Shown piece after piece: positions 51,640 to 64,000 of a stretch of DNA of 64,000 bases. The stretch is from an uncultured Candidatus Pelagibacter sp. GTDB lineage: Bacteria; Pseudomonadota; Alphaproteobacteria; Pelagibacterales; Pelagibacteraceae. A model generated the notes under the pieces. It was not told the origin of the DNA. It ran no database searches and was given only the letters and a program-made list of their open reading frames with translations. Location: positions 1 to 64,000 of the forward strand of contig CAJQSZ010000002.1 in assembly GCA_905618805.1 (NCBI GenBank). The letters are read 5' to 3'. The translations under genes and the position numbers were made by a program. Numbering within the stretch: position 1 is the stretch's first letter; every line of letters begins with the position of its first letter.

Positions 51640-53607
51640 TTAAATTTTTAAAGATTTATTATTTTTAACTTTTTCTCTAAGTTTATGTCTATCTATAATC
51701 AATTTAAAAAGTTTTTTTGCAATTGGGGCCGCTGTTGAGCTACCTGATCCACCATGCTCTATGACTATACTTAAAGCATATCGTGGATTTTTATAAGGTC
51801 CAAAAGCTATAAATAAAGCATGATCTCTATCATTGTAAGCAATTTCAGAAGTTTTCAAATCCAACTCTCTATCTCTTGCAGTTATTCTTTTAACCTGAGA
51901 TGTTCCTGTTTTACCAGCAAATTGATATTTGGGATTTTCTATTCTCGATGAATAAGAGGTTCCTCTTACTTCGTTTGTAGATGCAAACATCGCCTCATGT
52001 ATGAGTTTTATATTTTCAAAATTTTTATATAAAGTGTTGTGTCTTTTCTCTTTTGTAAATGAAAATAAACTCTCACTCGACTCATTCAGACCTTTATTTA
52101 TTTGCTTATTAATTTTATAATTTTTTTCAATTAAAGATTTTACTTCCTCATATGTTTCATCATTTTCATTAACAGTTATTTTGGGATAAATTTTATGCCC
52201 ACCATTCGCTAATTGTGCCATCATTAAACATAGCTGCAAAGGTGTAGTTTGTGTATAACCTTGTCCAATCCCTGTTATTAATGTTTCACCTATAAGCCAC
52301 CCTTCTCCCAATTTTTTTTTTTTCCATTGTGTATCTGGCATTAATCCACTTTTTTCATTACTGAAAACCTCTTGTAAAACTTTTTCACCAAGACCGAATT
52401 TATTTGCTGTTACCTTTAATCTATCTACACCAAGTTTTCTTGCAATCTCATAAAAGTAAGTGTCGCATGATTGTTTCATTGCATCTTTTAAATCTACGAT
52501 CCCATGACCTTCTTTTTTCCAGCAGTGATATGTTTGGCCATACATTTCTGTTTTGCCTGTACAGTTAACTTTAAAATCTTTATTAATAATATTATTCTCT
52601 AGAGCAGAAAGAGCCACAATGGGTTTAATTGTTGAGCCAGGTGAGTACAGGCCTGATAAAGTTTTGTTAACTAATGGTTTTAATGGATTATTTCTTATTA
52701 ACTGCCAATCATCTTGACTAATACCAAAAAGAAACAAATTTGGATCGAATGAAGGCGAAGAGTGCATTGCTATTATTTCTCCTGTGTAAATATCCATCAC
52801 ACTAATTGACCCAGCTACACCCTTTAGAAGGGTATTGGATAATTTTTGAATTTCTGTATCGATCGTGAGTCTAATTTTTTTACCCTGTTCACCCTCTTTG
52901 TAATCAATTTGTTTAATTCTTTTACCGTAAGCATTAACTTCATATCTCTCCACTCCATTATCGCCTATCAACAAATCTTCAAATGACTTTTCTAGTCCTG
53001 TTTTACCAACTTTAAGTCCAGGTACGTGGTGGTTTTTAATTGTTTCATTTTTTAAAATGTCTTCTTTACTTGCTTCACTTACATATCCGAGAATATGAGT
53101 ATAGTTATCAGCAAATGGATAGTAACGTGAAACAGATATAACTGGTTTTGCACCAACTAAATCGTATAAATAATAGTTAACTTTTACAAACTGCTCCCAA
53201 GTTAAGTTGTCTGAAATAACTATAGTTTCCCAAGACTTTTGTTTTTTTTTTTTAATTAATATCTTTTTAAATTCACGGTTACTTAGCTCTAAAATATTTT
53301 TTAATCTTAGCATTAAATATCTAAAATTTTCTACTTCTTCGGGGGTTACATGAAGTTGATAAACCTCAGAATTGCTTGCTATAATATTATCAAAATAATC
53401 AACAAACTCACCTCTAATTGGAGGTAATCGCCATTCACGCAATCTATTTTTATCAGAGAGAGTTAAGTATTTTTTATTATCATTTATTTGTAATGAAAAT
53501 AATCTTAAAAAGATTCCTGTAAATATAGTAATTTTGGCAGCACCTAAGATAAACATTCTTCTATTAATCGTTTGAAGTTTTCTAGCATTAAAATTCTCAC
53601 CAAACAT
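51640..53607 (-). CDS. mrdA: Penicillin-binding protein 2 (transpeptidase of the elongasome)
   Basis: This is a class B PBP of 655 aa with one N-terminal membrane helix (about 20-40), a dimerisation/pedestal domain and a transpeptidase domain. The active-site motifs are S325-T-I-K328 (YSPGSTIKP), SCD near 385 in the SxN position, and KTGTS near 570. A 12-nt A-run in the coding strand gives KKKK near 120, a possible slippage spot. It overlaps mreD by 1 nt. Confidence 0.97.
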   Translation of the reverse strand: MFGENFNARKLQTINRRMFILGAAKITIFTGIFLRLFSLQINDNKKYLTLSDKNRLREWRLPPIRGEFVDYFDNIIASNSEVYQLHVTPEEVENFRYLMLRLKNILELSNREFKKILIKKKKQKSWETIVISDNLTWEQFVKVNYYLYDLVGAKPVISVSRYYPFADNYTHILGYVSEASKEDILKNETIKNHHVPGLKVGKTGLEKSFEDLLIGDNGVERYEVNAYGKRIKQIDYKEGEQGKKIRLTIDTEIQKLSNTLLKGVAGSISVMDIYTGEIIAMHSSPSFDPNLFLFGISQDDWQLIRNNPLKPLVNKTLSGLYSPGSTIKPIVALSALENNIINKDFKVNCTGKTEMYGQTYHCWKKEGHGIVDLKDAMKQSCDTYFYEIARKLGVDRLKVTANKFGLGEKVLQEVFSNEKSGLMPDTQWKKKKLGEGWLIGETLITGIGQGYTQTTPLQLCLMMAQLANGGHKIYPKITVNENDETYEEVKSLIEKNYKINKQINKGLNESSESLFSFTKEKRHNTLYKNFENIKLIHEAMFASTNEVRGTSYSSRIENPKYQFAGKTGTSQVKRITARDRELDLKTSEIAYNDRDHALFIAFGPYKNPRYALSIVIEHGGSGSSTAAPIAKKLFKLIIDRHKLREKVKNNKSLKI

Positions 53608-54107
53608 TAATTGGCTTTACCTAAAAGGAAATCATCATAGAATCTAAATATATATGAAAAAACAAGATATAATAAAAATGTGCCTATAATATTTGCCATT
53701 TGATTAAAATAATTAATTTCATAGTTAAAAAATAAAATTAAATAAGAGTATGTAATAAAATTTAAAATTAAGATTGTGATTAAAAAAGATATCCAATCTT
53801 TAATTAAACTTGGCCTTAATGTTATATTTCTAAGATATGCAGCAGCAGTACATAATAATAAATAAGATAAACTACTTATTCCCATTGGAAGTCCATTAAC
53901 TACATCATTGAATAGGCCAGCTATAAAAATTAAAATATAACCAATACCGCCTTCTTTTTTTAGATTATAATAAAATATTAAAATATAAGCAAAATTAAAT
54001 GAAAAATACTTAAATTCTGAATTAAAATCAATTTCATTCAATATAGAAGTAAAAAGTAGAAATGCTGGTGTGTATTTATATAGAAAATATTTTTTACTAT
54101 TATTCAT
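53607..54107 (-). CDS. mreD: MreD, rod-shape membrane protein
   Basis: This 166-aa protein has about five hydrophobic segments and the MreD-like part FIAGLFNDVVNGLPMGISSLSYLL (read in parts; GxxxD...P.G). It connects MreC to the elongasome in the inner membrane. MreD sequences diverge fast, so the call rests also on position between mreC and mrdA. Confidence 0.88.
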   Translation of the reverse strand: MNNSKKYFLYKYTPAFLLFTSILNEIDFNSEFKYFSFNFAYILIFYYNLKKEGGIGYILIFIAGLFNDVVNGLPMGISSLSYLLLCTAAAYLRNITLRPSLIKDWISFLITILILNFITYSYLILFFNYEINYFNQMANIIGTFLLYLVFSYIFRFYDDFLLGKAN

Positions 54108-54116
54108 ATTGGTTTT

Positions 54117-55346
54117 CTAATTTTTTTTAGTAGGTCCTTTATTTAATATACAAGCTCTATATTCAGCTGTGTTAATCTTAAAAAGTTGTGGTTTAAAGAT
54201 ATTTTTTCTACACTTGTGTCCAAATAATAGATTTAACTCTAAGAATTCTAAGTTTTCATTTTTATTCATATTTTCTTTATTTTTTTTGTTGCTTTCACTT
54301 AGTTCTTTTTGAGCATTAATGAGATCTTTTTTTATTCTAATATTTTCTGATTGAAGTTTAAATTTTATTTCTTCATTAATCACTTTTTGTTGTTTAAGTA
54401 CTTCAATATCTTGCGCTTGATTATTTAGTTGAGTAATTTGACTATTGTTTTCTTTAAATATTTTTTTATTGGATTGATCAATATTTATATTTTCTTTTAT
54501 ATGAGATGAAATTTTTACATATTTTAATTGAGAAAAATCTCTATAAAAATTTACTACTAATTTTTCATTGATTAAATTATCTACTAAATTAATTTCACCT
54601 ATTGGAATTCCACTTTTAAAAATTCCTCCTACTCCAGATGTTACAACAATCAATTTTTCAAAATTGTCTATGATTAACTCTTTTTTTTTTATATATTGTA
54701 ATTGCCCACTTGCTTCATCTAATCCACTCAAAATTCCTTGTAAATTAATTGGTTGAATGGTGATCGGAACTTTAGAATTGATATCAGATATTAACAAAAC
54801 ACGTGATGTAAGAAAATTTACTTCAACTACCTTTCCTACTAAATAGATATCATCATAAACTGCCATTCCTGCTTGAACTCCATTTCTACTCCCTTTATTT
54901 ATAACTATAGATCTTAAAAATGGACTTACTTTATCAATTAATACTTTTGCATACGCTTGCTTATCCTCTACAAAATAATCATCAATCAATTTTTTTAATT
55001 CCACATTTTCAAATGAGATAATTTTTTTTTCTAAGTCTTTGTTTTTTAATTCCTGTAATTGATTTTTTGTTATCAAGTAATTATCATAATGATTAAAATG
55101 ATCTGACACTTTATTAATGGATTTTTTTATAAAATTTTCTGGTATGTTTACAGCATAAGATGAAAAATAAATTATTTCCTTAATTGCATCTCTATTATAA
55201 TTTACAATCTTAAAATTATAGTTTCCTAATATTAAAAATATAATCGAAAATAGTATTAAACTTAATAATGAAAATTTTTGTTGGTTACCTTTTTTTAAAA
55301 AAGCAGATCTTATTGCTATTATAAAATCATCTCTGCTTGTTTCCAT
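54117..55346 (-). CDS. mreC: MreC, rod-shape periplasmic scaffold, with a long C-terminal coiled coil
   Basis: This bitopic protein has a membrane helix near 25-45, a coiled coil (about 85-115) and the double-barrel MreC domain with INKGSRNGVQAGMAVYDD, GKVVEV and SGLDEASGQLQYI. The domain ends near 285. It is then followed by about 125 more residues: a Gln/Lys/Asn-rich second coiled coil (about 295-365) and a tail with two Cys. At 409 aa it is longer than typical MreC (about 270-370). It follows mreB by 5 nt. Confidence 0.93.
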   Translation of the reverse strand: METSRDDFIIAIRSAFLKKGNQQKFSLLSLILFSIIFLILGNYNFKIVNYNRDAIKEIIYFSSYAVNIPENFIKKSINKVSDHFNHYDNYLITKNQLQELKNKDLEKKIISFENVELKKLIDDYFVEDKQAYAKVLIDKVSPFLRSIVINKGSRNGVQAGMAVYDDIYLVGKVVEVNFLTSRVLLISDINSKVPITIQPINLQGILSGLDEASGQLQYIKKKELIIDNFEKLIVVTSGVGGIFKSGIPIGEINLVDNLINEKLVVNFYRDFSQLKYVKISSHIKENINIDQSNKKIFKENNSQITQLNNQAQDIEVLKQQKVINEEIKFKLQSENIRIKKDLINAQKELSESNKKNKENMNKNENLEFLELNLLFGHKCRKNIFKPQLFKINTAEYRACILNKGPTKKN

Positions 55347-55351
55347 TATTT

Positions 55352-57953
<2,602 letters not shown>

Positions 57954-58059
57954 AGCTAATAATTTTGGAAAAACTATAATACAATCTATAATAGAGAATG
58001 CAAAATAATTGTTATATTTTGTCTATAATTTGTGATCGATTTAGGTTTTTAGTAAAAAA

Positions 58060-59648
<1,589 letters not shown>

Positions 59649-59649
59649 T

Positions 59650-61416
59650 TTAAACTAAAGCTTTCCCTTTACCTGATATTTTGTTTTCAGTCTGATCTTT
59701 GGGTCCTAATAGCATTTGGTTATGTGGTTTGCCAGAAGGTATCATTGGATAACAATTTTCATTTTGATCTACATGGCAATCAAAAATTACAGGTCCATCT
59801 GTATTAATCATTTCTTCAATTTTTTCATCTAATTCATCTGGATTATCAGCTCTAATTCCAACACACCCATAAGCTTCAGCCAATTTAACAAAGTCTGGTA
59901 ATGCTTTTGAATAACTTTCAGAATAGTTTTTTTCATGAAGGAGTTCCTGCCACTGCCTAACCATACCCATGTATTGATTGTTTAAGATAAATATCTTTAC
60001 TGGCAGGTTGTATTGAACCGCTGTTGACATCTCTTGTATGTTCATTAAAATTGAAGCCTCACCCGCAATATCAACAACTAATTTCTCAGGGTGAGCTACT
60101 TGAACACCTACCGCAGCAGGCAATCCATAGCCCATAGTTCCAAGTCCACCAGAGGTCATCCATCTATTGGGTTTATTAAATTTATAATGTTGTGCTGCCC
60201 ACATCTGATGCTGTCCAACTTCAGTTGTGATGAAAGTATCTTTATTCTTTGTTAATTCATAAAGTCTTTGAACTGCATGTTGAGGTTTAATAACTTTATC
60301 ACTGTTAATAAAATTTAAAGATTGTTTCGTTCTCCATTTTTGAATCTGTTGCCACCATTTTGAAATTTTCTGTTTATTAGATTTTTCTAAATTTAAATTT
60401 TTATTTTTTAAAGTTTTTGTTATAGATCTAATAACATCACTAACATCACCTACAATAGATAGATCAACTTTTACAATTTTATTAATTGATGAAGGGTCAA
60501 TATCGATATGAATTTTTTTTGAGTTTGGGGAAAAATCATCAATTTTTCCAGTGATACGATCATCAAATCTTGCGCCAATATTAATTAATAAATCACAATC
60601 ATGCATTGCGTTGTTAGCTTCGTAAGTTCCATGCATTCCAAGCATTCCTAGGAATTGATTGTCATCTCCTGGGTAAGCTCCTAATCCCTGAAGTGTTGAT
60701 GTAATTGGAAATCCAGTTAATAAAACTAATTCTCTTAATAATTGACTAGCTCTAGGACCTGAATTAATTACCCCTCCACCTGTATAAAAAACTGGTTTTG
60801 AAGCTTTCTTCATTAAGTCAACTAATTGATCAATATCTTTTTGATTAAATTTATTAGAAGATTTTTTTTTTTGTTTTTTTTCTTTTTTAGGTTTAAAATA
60901 TTTTGCTTTAGCAAACTGAATATCTTTTGGAATATCAACTAGTACTGGCCCTGGTCTTCCTGTTGTAGCAACTTCAAATGCTTCATGCATTATTCTTGGA
61001 AGATCATTAATATCTTTAACTAACCAATTGTGTTTTGTACAAGGCCTAGTAATTCCAGTCGTATCACATTCTTGAAAAGCATCTGTACCAATTAAATGAG
61101 TAGGAACTTGTCCTGAAATACAAACCAAAGGAACTGAATCCATATAGGCATCAGTTAATGCAGTTACAACATTGGTTGCACCAGGTCCAGATGTAACTAG
61201 TACAACACCAGGTTTACCAGTTGATCTTGCGTAACCTTCGGCTGCATGACCGGCTCCCTGTTCGTGCCTAACTAAAATATGTTTTATAGAAGGGTGGTTT
61301 TTTAATTCATCATATAGAGGAAGAACTGCTCCACCTGGATAACCAAAAATATGTTCTACTTTTTGGTCTTCAAGACACTTAAATACTATTTCTGCTCCAG
61401 AATATAAATTACCCAT
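59650..61416 (-). CDS. ilvB: Acetolactate synthase large (catalytic) subunit
   Basis: This is a thiamine-diphosphate enzyme that condenses pyruvate into acetolactate, the entry to Val/Leu/Ile synthesis. The catalytic Glu52 lies in RHEQGAGHAAEGYA. The FAD-binding middle domain is present, and the ThDP/Mg motif VDIAGEASILMNIQEMS is near 455 (GEAS form of GDGS). Residues about 175-190 form a Lys-rich linker (FKPKKEKKQKKKSS) between the first two domains. The length is 588 aa. It is 19 nt from miaA. Confidence 0.97.
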   Translation of the reverse strand: MGNLYSGAEIVFKCLEDQKVEHIFGYPGGAVLPLYDELKNHPSIKHILVRHEQGAGHAAEGYARSTGKPGVVLVTSGPGATNVVTALTDAYMDSVPLVCISGQVPTHLIGTDAFQECDTTGITRPCTKHNWLVKDINDLPRIMHEAFEVATTGRPGPVLVDIPKDIQFAKAKYFKPKKEKKQKKKSSNKFNQKDIDQLVDLMKKASKPVFYTGGGVINSGPRASQLLRELVLLTGFPITSTLQGLGAYPGDDNQFLGMLGMHGTYEANNAMHDCDLLINIGARFDDRITGKIDDFSPNSKKIHIDIDPSSINKIVKVDLSIVGDVSDVIRSITKTLKNKNLNLEKSNKQKISKWWQQIQKWRTKQSLNFINSDKVIKPQHAVQRLYELTKNKDTFITTEVGQHQMWAAQHYKFNKPNRWMTSGGLGTMGYGLPAAVGVQVAHPEKLVVDIAGEASILMNIQEMSTAVQYNLPVKIFILNNQYMGMVRQWQELLHEKNYSESYSKALPDFVKLAEAYGCVGIRADNPDELDEKIEEMINTDGPVIFDCHVDQNENCYPMIPSGKPHNQMLLGPKDQTENKISGKGKALV

Positions 61417-61435
61417 TTGGGCAATCTATTCGACT

Positions 61436-62377
61436 TTATGTTAATTGGTCAAGTTTAACGGATGATTTATTTAATTTTTTTATATAATCAGCAATCTTAG
61501 TTGGATTTATTTTTTCCCAATATGTCATCCGACTTCTCGCCCATGTAGCTTGTCTTTTGGCATATTGTCTTGTTTTAATTGAAATTAATTCTCTTGCTTG
61601 ATCCAAATCAATTTTTTGATTTAAGTACTGTGTCAATTCGTCAATTCCTATTACCTTATTTACACTCAGATCTTTTTTGATTTTCAATTTAATAAATTTT
61701 TTTACCTCATTTATTGCCCCTTCCTTAATCATCTTGGTTGTTCTTAGGGATATTCTTTTAATCAACTCTTCTCTTTTAAAATCTACATATAGCTTTAAAA
61801 ATTCATCATCTTTAAATTCAGGTTTAGTTTTTTTTATCCATTCATACATAGAAATTTTTGTATATGATTTAATCTCAAAGGCTCTGATCGTTCTTTGGAT
61901 ATCGTTAAGATCAAATTTATTTTTAATTTTGGGATCAATTTTTAAAAGTTGTTTATAAAATTTTTCCTGTCCAATTTTTTTTTGTGTTAATCTAATTTTG
62001 TTTCTAAATTTAAGGGGTATTTCTGGAATTTTAACCAAACCATTAATCAAAGACTGAAAGTATAATCCAGTTCCACCAACTAAAATTGGAATTTTTTTTC
62101 TATTTCTAATTTCTTTAATTTTATTTTTTGCTGCTTTTAACCATTGACCTGTAGAAAAATTTTTTTTCAAATCAATAATGCCATATAAATGATGTTTGAT
62201 ATTGTTTTGATCTTCTTTATTAGGTCTAGCAGTCAGAATTTTTAATTGTTTATAAACTTGCATACTATCTGCATTGATTATTTCACCGTTAATTTTTTTG
62301 GCAATTTTTACAGCAAAATTTGATTTACCTGAAGCAGTAGGACCTGAAATTAAAATTATCTTGGACAGTTTGTCCAT
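61436..62377 (-). CDS. miaA: tRNA dimethylallyltransferase
   Basis: This enzyme adds the isopentenyl group to A37 of tRNAs reading UNN codons. At 313 aa it has the P-loop SGPTASGKS (11-19), INADSMQVYK, TARPN, VGGTGLYFQSLINGL and the DVQR-like LNDIQRTIRAFEI. It lies between degP (2 nt) and ilvB (19 nt), the order seen in related Alphaproteobacteria. Confidence 0.97.
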   Translation of the reverse strand: MDKLSKIILISGPTASGKSNFAVKIAKKINGEIINADSMQVYKQLKILTARPNKEDQNNIKHHLYGIIDLKKNFSTGQWLKAAKNKIKEIRNRKKIPILVGGTGLYFQSLINGLVKIPEIPLKFRNKIRLTQKKIGQEKFYKQLLKIDPKIKNKFDLNDIQRTIRAFEIKSYTKISMYEWIKKTKPEFKDDEFLKLYVDFKREELIKRISLRTTKMIKEGAINEVKKFIKLKIKKDLSVNKVIGIDELTQYLNQKIDLDQARELISIKTRQYAKRQATWARSRMTYWEKINPTKIADYIKKLNKSSVKLDQLT

Positions 62378-62379
62378 TA

Positions 62380-63792
62380 CTAATCTAACTTAACACCAAT
62401 ATATCGTCTTTGGTTCTGAGAATTGTAGATTACAATCAAAATTGTTTTTTGGTTAGATTTTAGAGCAGCTTCAACTATATCTTCAAGATCCTTTATGGAT
62501 TTTATTTTTTTCTTTTGAGCCTCAACTATTACATCACCTATATTTAAATAACTAACTGGGCTATTTTTACCAATATTAGTAATAACCAATCCTGTTGTCT
62601 GGTTAGGAAGTTTTCTTTCTTGAATATCTTTTTGATTCAATAGTCTTGCTATAATTTTTAAAGATTTAATTTCTGATATTTCTGGTGTTTCTATGTTAGC
62701 TTCTTTTTTTTCTTCCTTAAAGTCTTCTGAAGTTTCTAATCTTCCTAATTTAATTTTTTTAGTAATTTCTTTTTTATTTCTCCAAATTTTGACTTCAACA
62801 GTTTTTCCAACCTCTGTTTGTGCTACAATTATTGGTAGCTCTTTCATTTCATTAATTTTAGTTCCATTAAATTCTAAAATGATGTCTCCCGCTTTAATAC
62901 CCGCTTTATCTGAAGGGCTCTTTTCTGCAACACTTGCAACTAACGCTCCTCTTGGTTTGTCTAATTTTTCAACATCTGCAATTTCATCAGTCACCACTTG
63001 AATTCTAACTCCAAGCCATCCTCTTTTGGTTTCACCAAATTCTATTAATTGATCTACAACTTTTTTTGCATTGTTAGATGGTATAGAAAAACCTATGCCA
63101 ATTGATCCACCTTTACCTAAAATTGCTGTATTAATTCCAATAACATCCCCATTCATATCAAATAATGGACCACCTGAGTTTCCAGAATTAATAGACGCAT
63201 CAGTTTGAATATAATCCTCATAACGCGAAAGACCTATTGATCTATTTCTAGCTGAAATAATTCCAGCTGTTACCGTTCCACCTAACCCGAATGGATTACC
63301 AATTGCAATTACCCAGTCTCCAATTCTTGCTTTATCAGAATTTCCAAATTTAACTGGTATAAATTTTTTTTTTGAATCTATTTGAAGAACTGCAATATCT
63401 GACAAAGGGTCTGCACCAATAATTGTAGCTTTATATTCTTTATCTCCACCAACTCTTACAACAATATCTTCTGCGTCTTGAATGACATGATTGTTGGTGA
63501 TCACAATTCCTTTTTCATCAATTATAAATCCTGACCCTAGTGCTGCAGATTTTCTCGTTTGTGGTGTTCCAAATTCTTTAAACATATCTTCAAAGGGAGA
63601 TCCTGGAGGAAACTTAAATCCAGGAAATGGATTACCATTCGTCGTTACAGTTGTTGTTGTTGAAATATTTACAACTGAGGGCATTAATCTTTCAGCTAAG
63701 TCAGCAAATGAAGCTGGTGCATCTTTAGCACTTACTTGCATTGCTAAAGTAATTGTAAAGACTGCTATTAATAATTTCTTAATTTTATTCAT
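62380..63792 (-). CDS. degP: Periplasmic serine endoprotease DegP/Do-like (HtrA)
   Basis: This is an envelope protein quality-control protease. A signal peptide (about 1-22, ending VSA) precedes a trypsin-like domain with catalytic H102 (TNNHVI), D132 (LSDIAV) and S206 (SGNSGGP), then two PDZ domains (about 260-350 and 385-465). The length of 470 aa is usual. It abuts the DUF2065 gene (stop/start adjacent). Confidence 0.97.
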   Translation of the reverse strand: MNKIKKLLIAVFTITLAMQVSAKDAPASFADLAERLMPSVVNISTTTTVTTNGNPFPGFKFPPGSPFEDMFKEFGTPQTRKSAALGSGFIIDEKGIVITNNHVIQDAEDIVVRVGGDKEYKATIIGADPLSDIAVLQIDSKKKFIPVKFGNSDKARIGDWVIAIGNPFGLGGTVTAGIISARNRSIGLSRYEDYIQTDASINSGNSGGPLFDMNGDVIGINTAILGKGGSIGIGFSIPSNNAKKVVDQLIEFGETKRGWLGVRIQVVTDEIADVEKLDKPRGALVASVAEKSPSDKAGIKAGDIILEFNGTKINEMKELPIIVAQTEVGKTVEVKIWRNKKEITKKIKLGRLETSEDFKEEKKEANIETPEISEIKSLKIIARLLNQKDIQERKLPNQTTGLVITNIGKNSPVSYLNIGDVIVEAQKKKIKSIKDLEDIVEAALKSNQKTILIVIYNSQNQRRYIGVKLD

Positions 63793-63978
63793 TTAATTTT
63801 TTATATACCAAATAACAATAAATCCTATAACTGCAAATATCAATCCACCTGTTCTTAACTGACTATTAGTCACATCATTTAATTTTAATAACATGCTTTT
63901 CATTCCTGACGGGAATAAAGCATATAAAATCCCTTCTATAAAAAGAAAAAGGCCAAAAGCTACAATTAGCTCGTTCAT
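63793..63978 (-). CDS. DUF2065-family small inner-membrane protein
   Basis: This 61-aa protein has two hydrophobic helices (about 5-22 and 41-58) around FPSGMKSMLLKLNDVTNSQLRTGG (read in parts), matching the DUF2065 pattern. Function is unknown. In many proteobacteria it lies next to hflKC and degP; degP follows immediately here, and hflC would be expected just outside the window. Confidence 0.85.
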   Translation of the reverse strand: MNELIVAFGLFLFIEGILYALFPSGMKSMLLKLNDVTNSQLRTGGLIFAVIGFIVIWYIKN

Positions 63979-64000
63979 GTATCTGATTTATTTTTTAGGC

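Noticed and set aside
53245-53262. 12-nt homopolymer in mrdA as programmed frameshift
   Set aside because: The frame is continuous and encodes a complete PBP2; the run simply encodes lysines in an AT-rich gene.
63979-64000. 3' end of hflC
   Set aside because: A frame ending Pro-Lys-Lys-stop can be read on minus and hflC would be expected here, but 22 nt cannot support a gene call.

Overview
The window looks like chromosome from a SAR11 alphaproteobacterium (Candidatus Pelagibacter type). It is strongly AT-rich (my visual estimate is about 30% G+C). Genes are packed almost wall to wall, with 0-20 nt gaps and many 1-20 nt overlaps. Proteins are short and lysine/isoleucine/asparagine-rich, and the content is dominated by ABC importers and small secondary transporters. 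The psd, icd and recA/LexA-box features fit Alphaproteobacteria. I see no rRNA, tRNA, CRISPR, insertion sequence, integrase or phage gene. The assignment rests on gene content and style, not on a database search.

Layout. (1) 28-4126, minus: guaB (lacking CBS domains), rlmE, a glycosyltransferase-like gene, pssA and psd, which cover GMP synthesis, rRNA methylation and phosphatidylethanolamine synthesis. (2) icd on plus meets alaS head-on, followed on minus by recA with a strong terminator, a TolC-type channel, a glycerate-kinase-like P-loop kinase, a GFA-family protein and a SOUL protein. (3) 12.7-14.4 kb, plus: umuD-umuC behind an alphaproteobacterial SOS box. (4) Two membrane/lipid-linked glycosyltransferases (minus), then a dksA-like gene with a near-consensus sigma-70 promoter. 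(5) 17.3-20.4 kb: a complete polar amino-acid/ectoine-type ABC importer, then a MOSC protein. (6) 21.3-28.1 kb: a 650-nt gene-free stretch and then a plus-strand run of luciferase-like monooxygenase, DUF1185, alpha/beta hydrolase, aldehyde dehydrogenase, EamA permease and Liv-type binding protein. This looks like an undescribed oxidative catabolic cluster. (7) 28.2-34.4 kb: TauE permease, a micro-ORF, LivMHFG, a methyltransferase and proC. (8) 34.5-42.9 kb: an outer-membrane barrel, GlaH/CsiD glutarate hydroxylase, AzlD-AzlC, a second Liv importer and a LysE-family exporter. (9) 43.0-50.4 kb: TIGR03643 protein, glutaredoxin, an inverse-autotransporter barrel with an exported partner and an HTH protein, a dienelactone-hydrolase-like protein, msrB, a 2-hydroxyacid dehydrogenase, EamA and a DadA-like oxidoreductase. 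(10) 50.5-63.98 kb: a conserved minus-strand core block. In transcription order it reads DUF2065, degP, miaA, ilvB, ilvH, ilvC, leuA, mreB, mreC, mreD, mrdA, rodA.

How the genes work together. The last block couples branched-chain amino-acid synthesis to the rod-shape elongasome. The central third is a scavenging zone: three ABC importers for amino-acid-like solutes, each with a prominent binding-protein gene that has its own terminator. Exporters or permeases (AzlCD, LysE, TauE, two EamA) and candidate catabolic enzymes (GlaH, LLM/ALDH cluster, DadA, 2-hydroxyacid dehydrogenase) lie beside them.

The best candidates for new biology are the LLM-DUF1185-hydrolase-ALDH cluster with its long structured upstream region; the possible link of a Liv importer, AzlCD and LysE to glutarate/lysine catabolism through GlaH; the passenger-less inverse autotransporter with its exported partner and a palindrome over its start codon; and a hairpin at 42900-42947 that holds a perfect ribosome site in front of a three-codon ORF.
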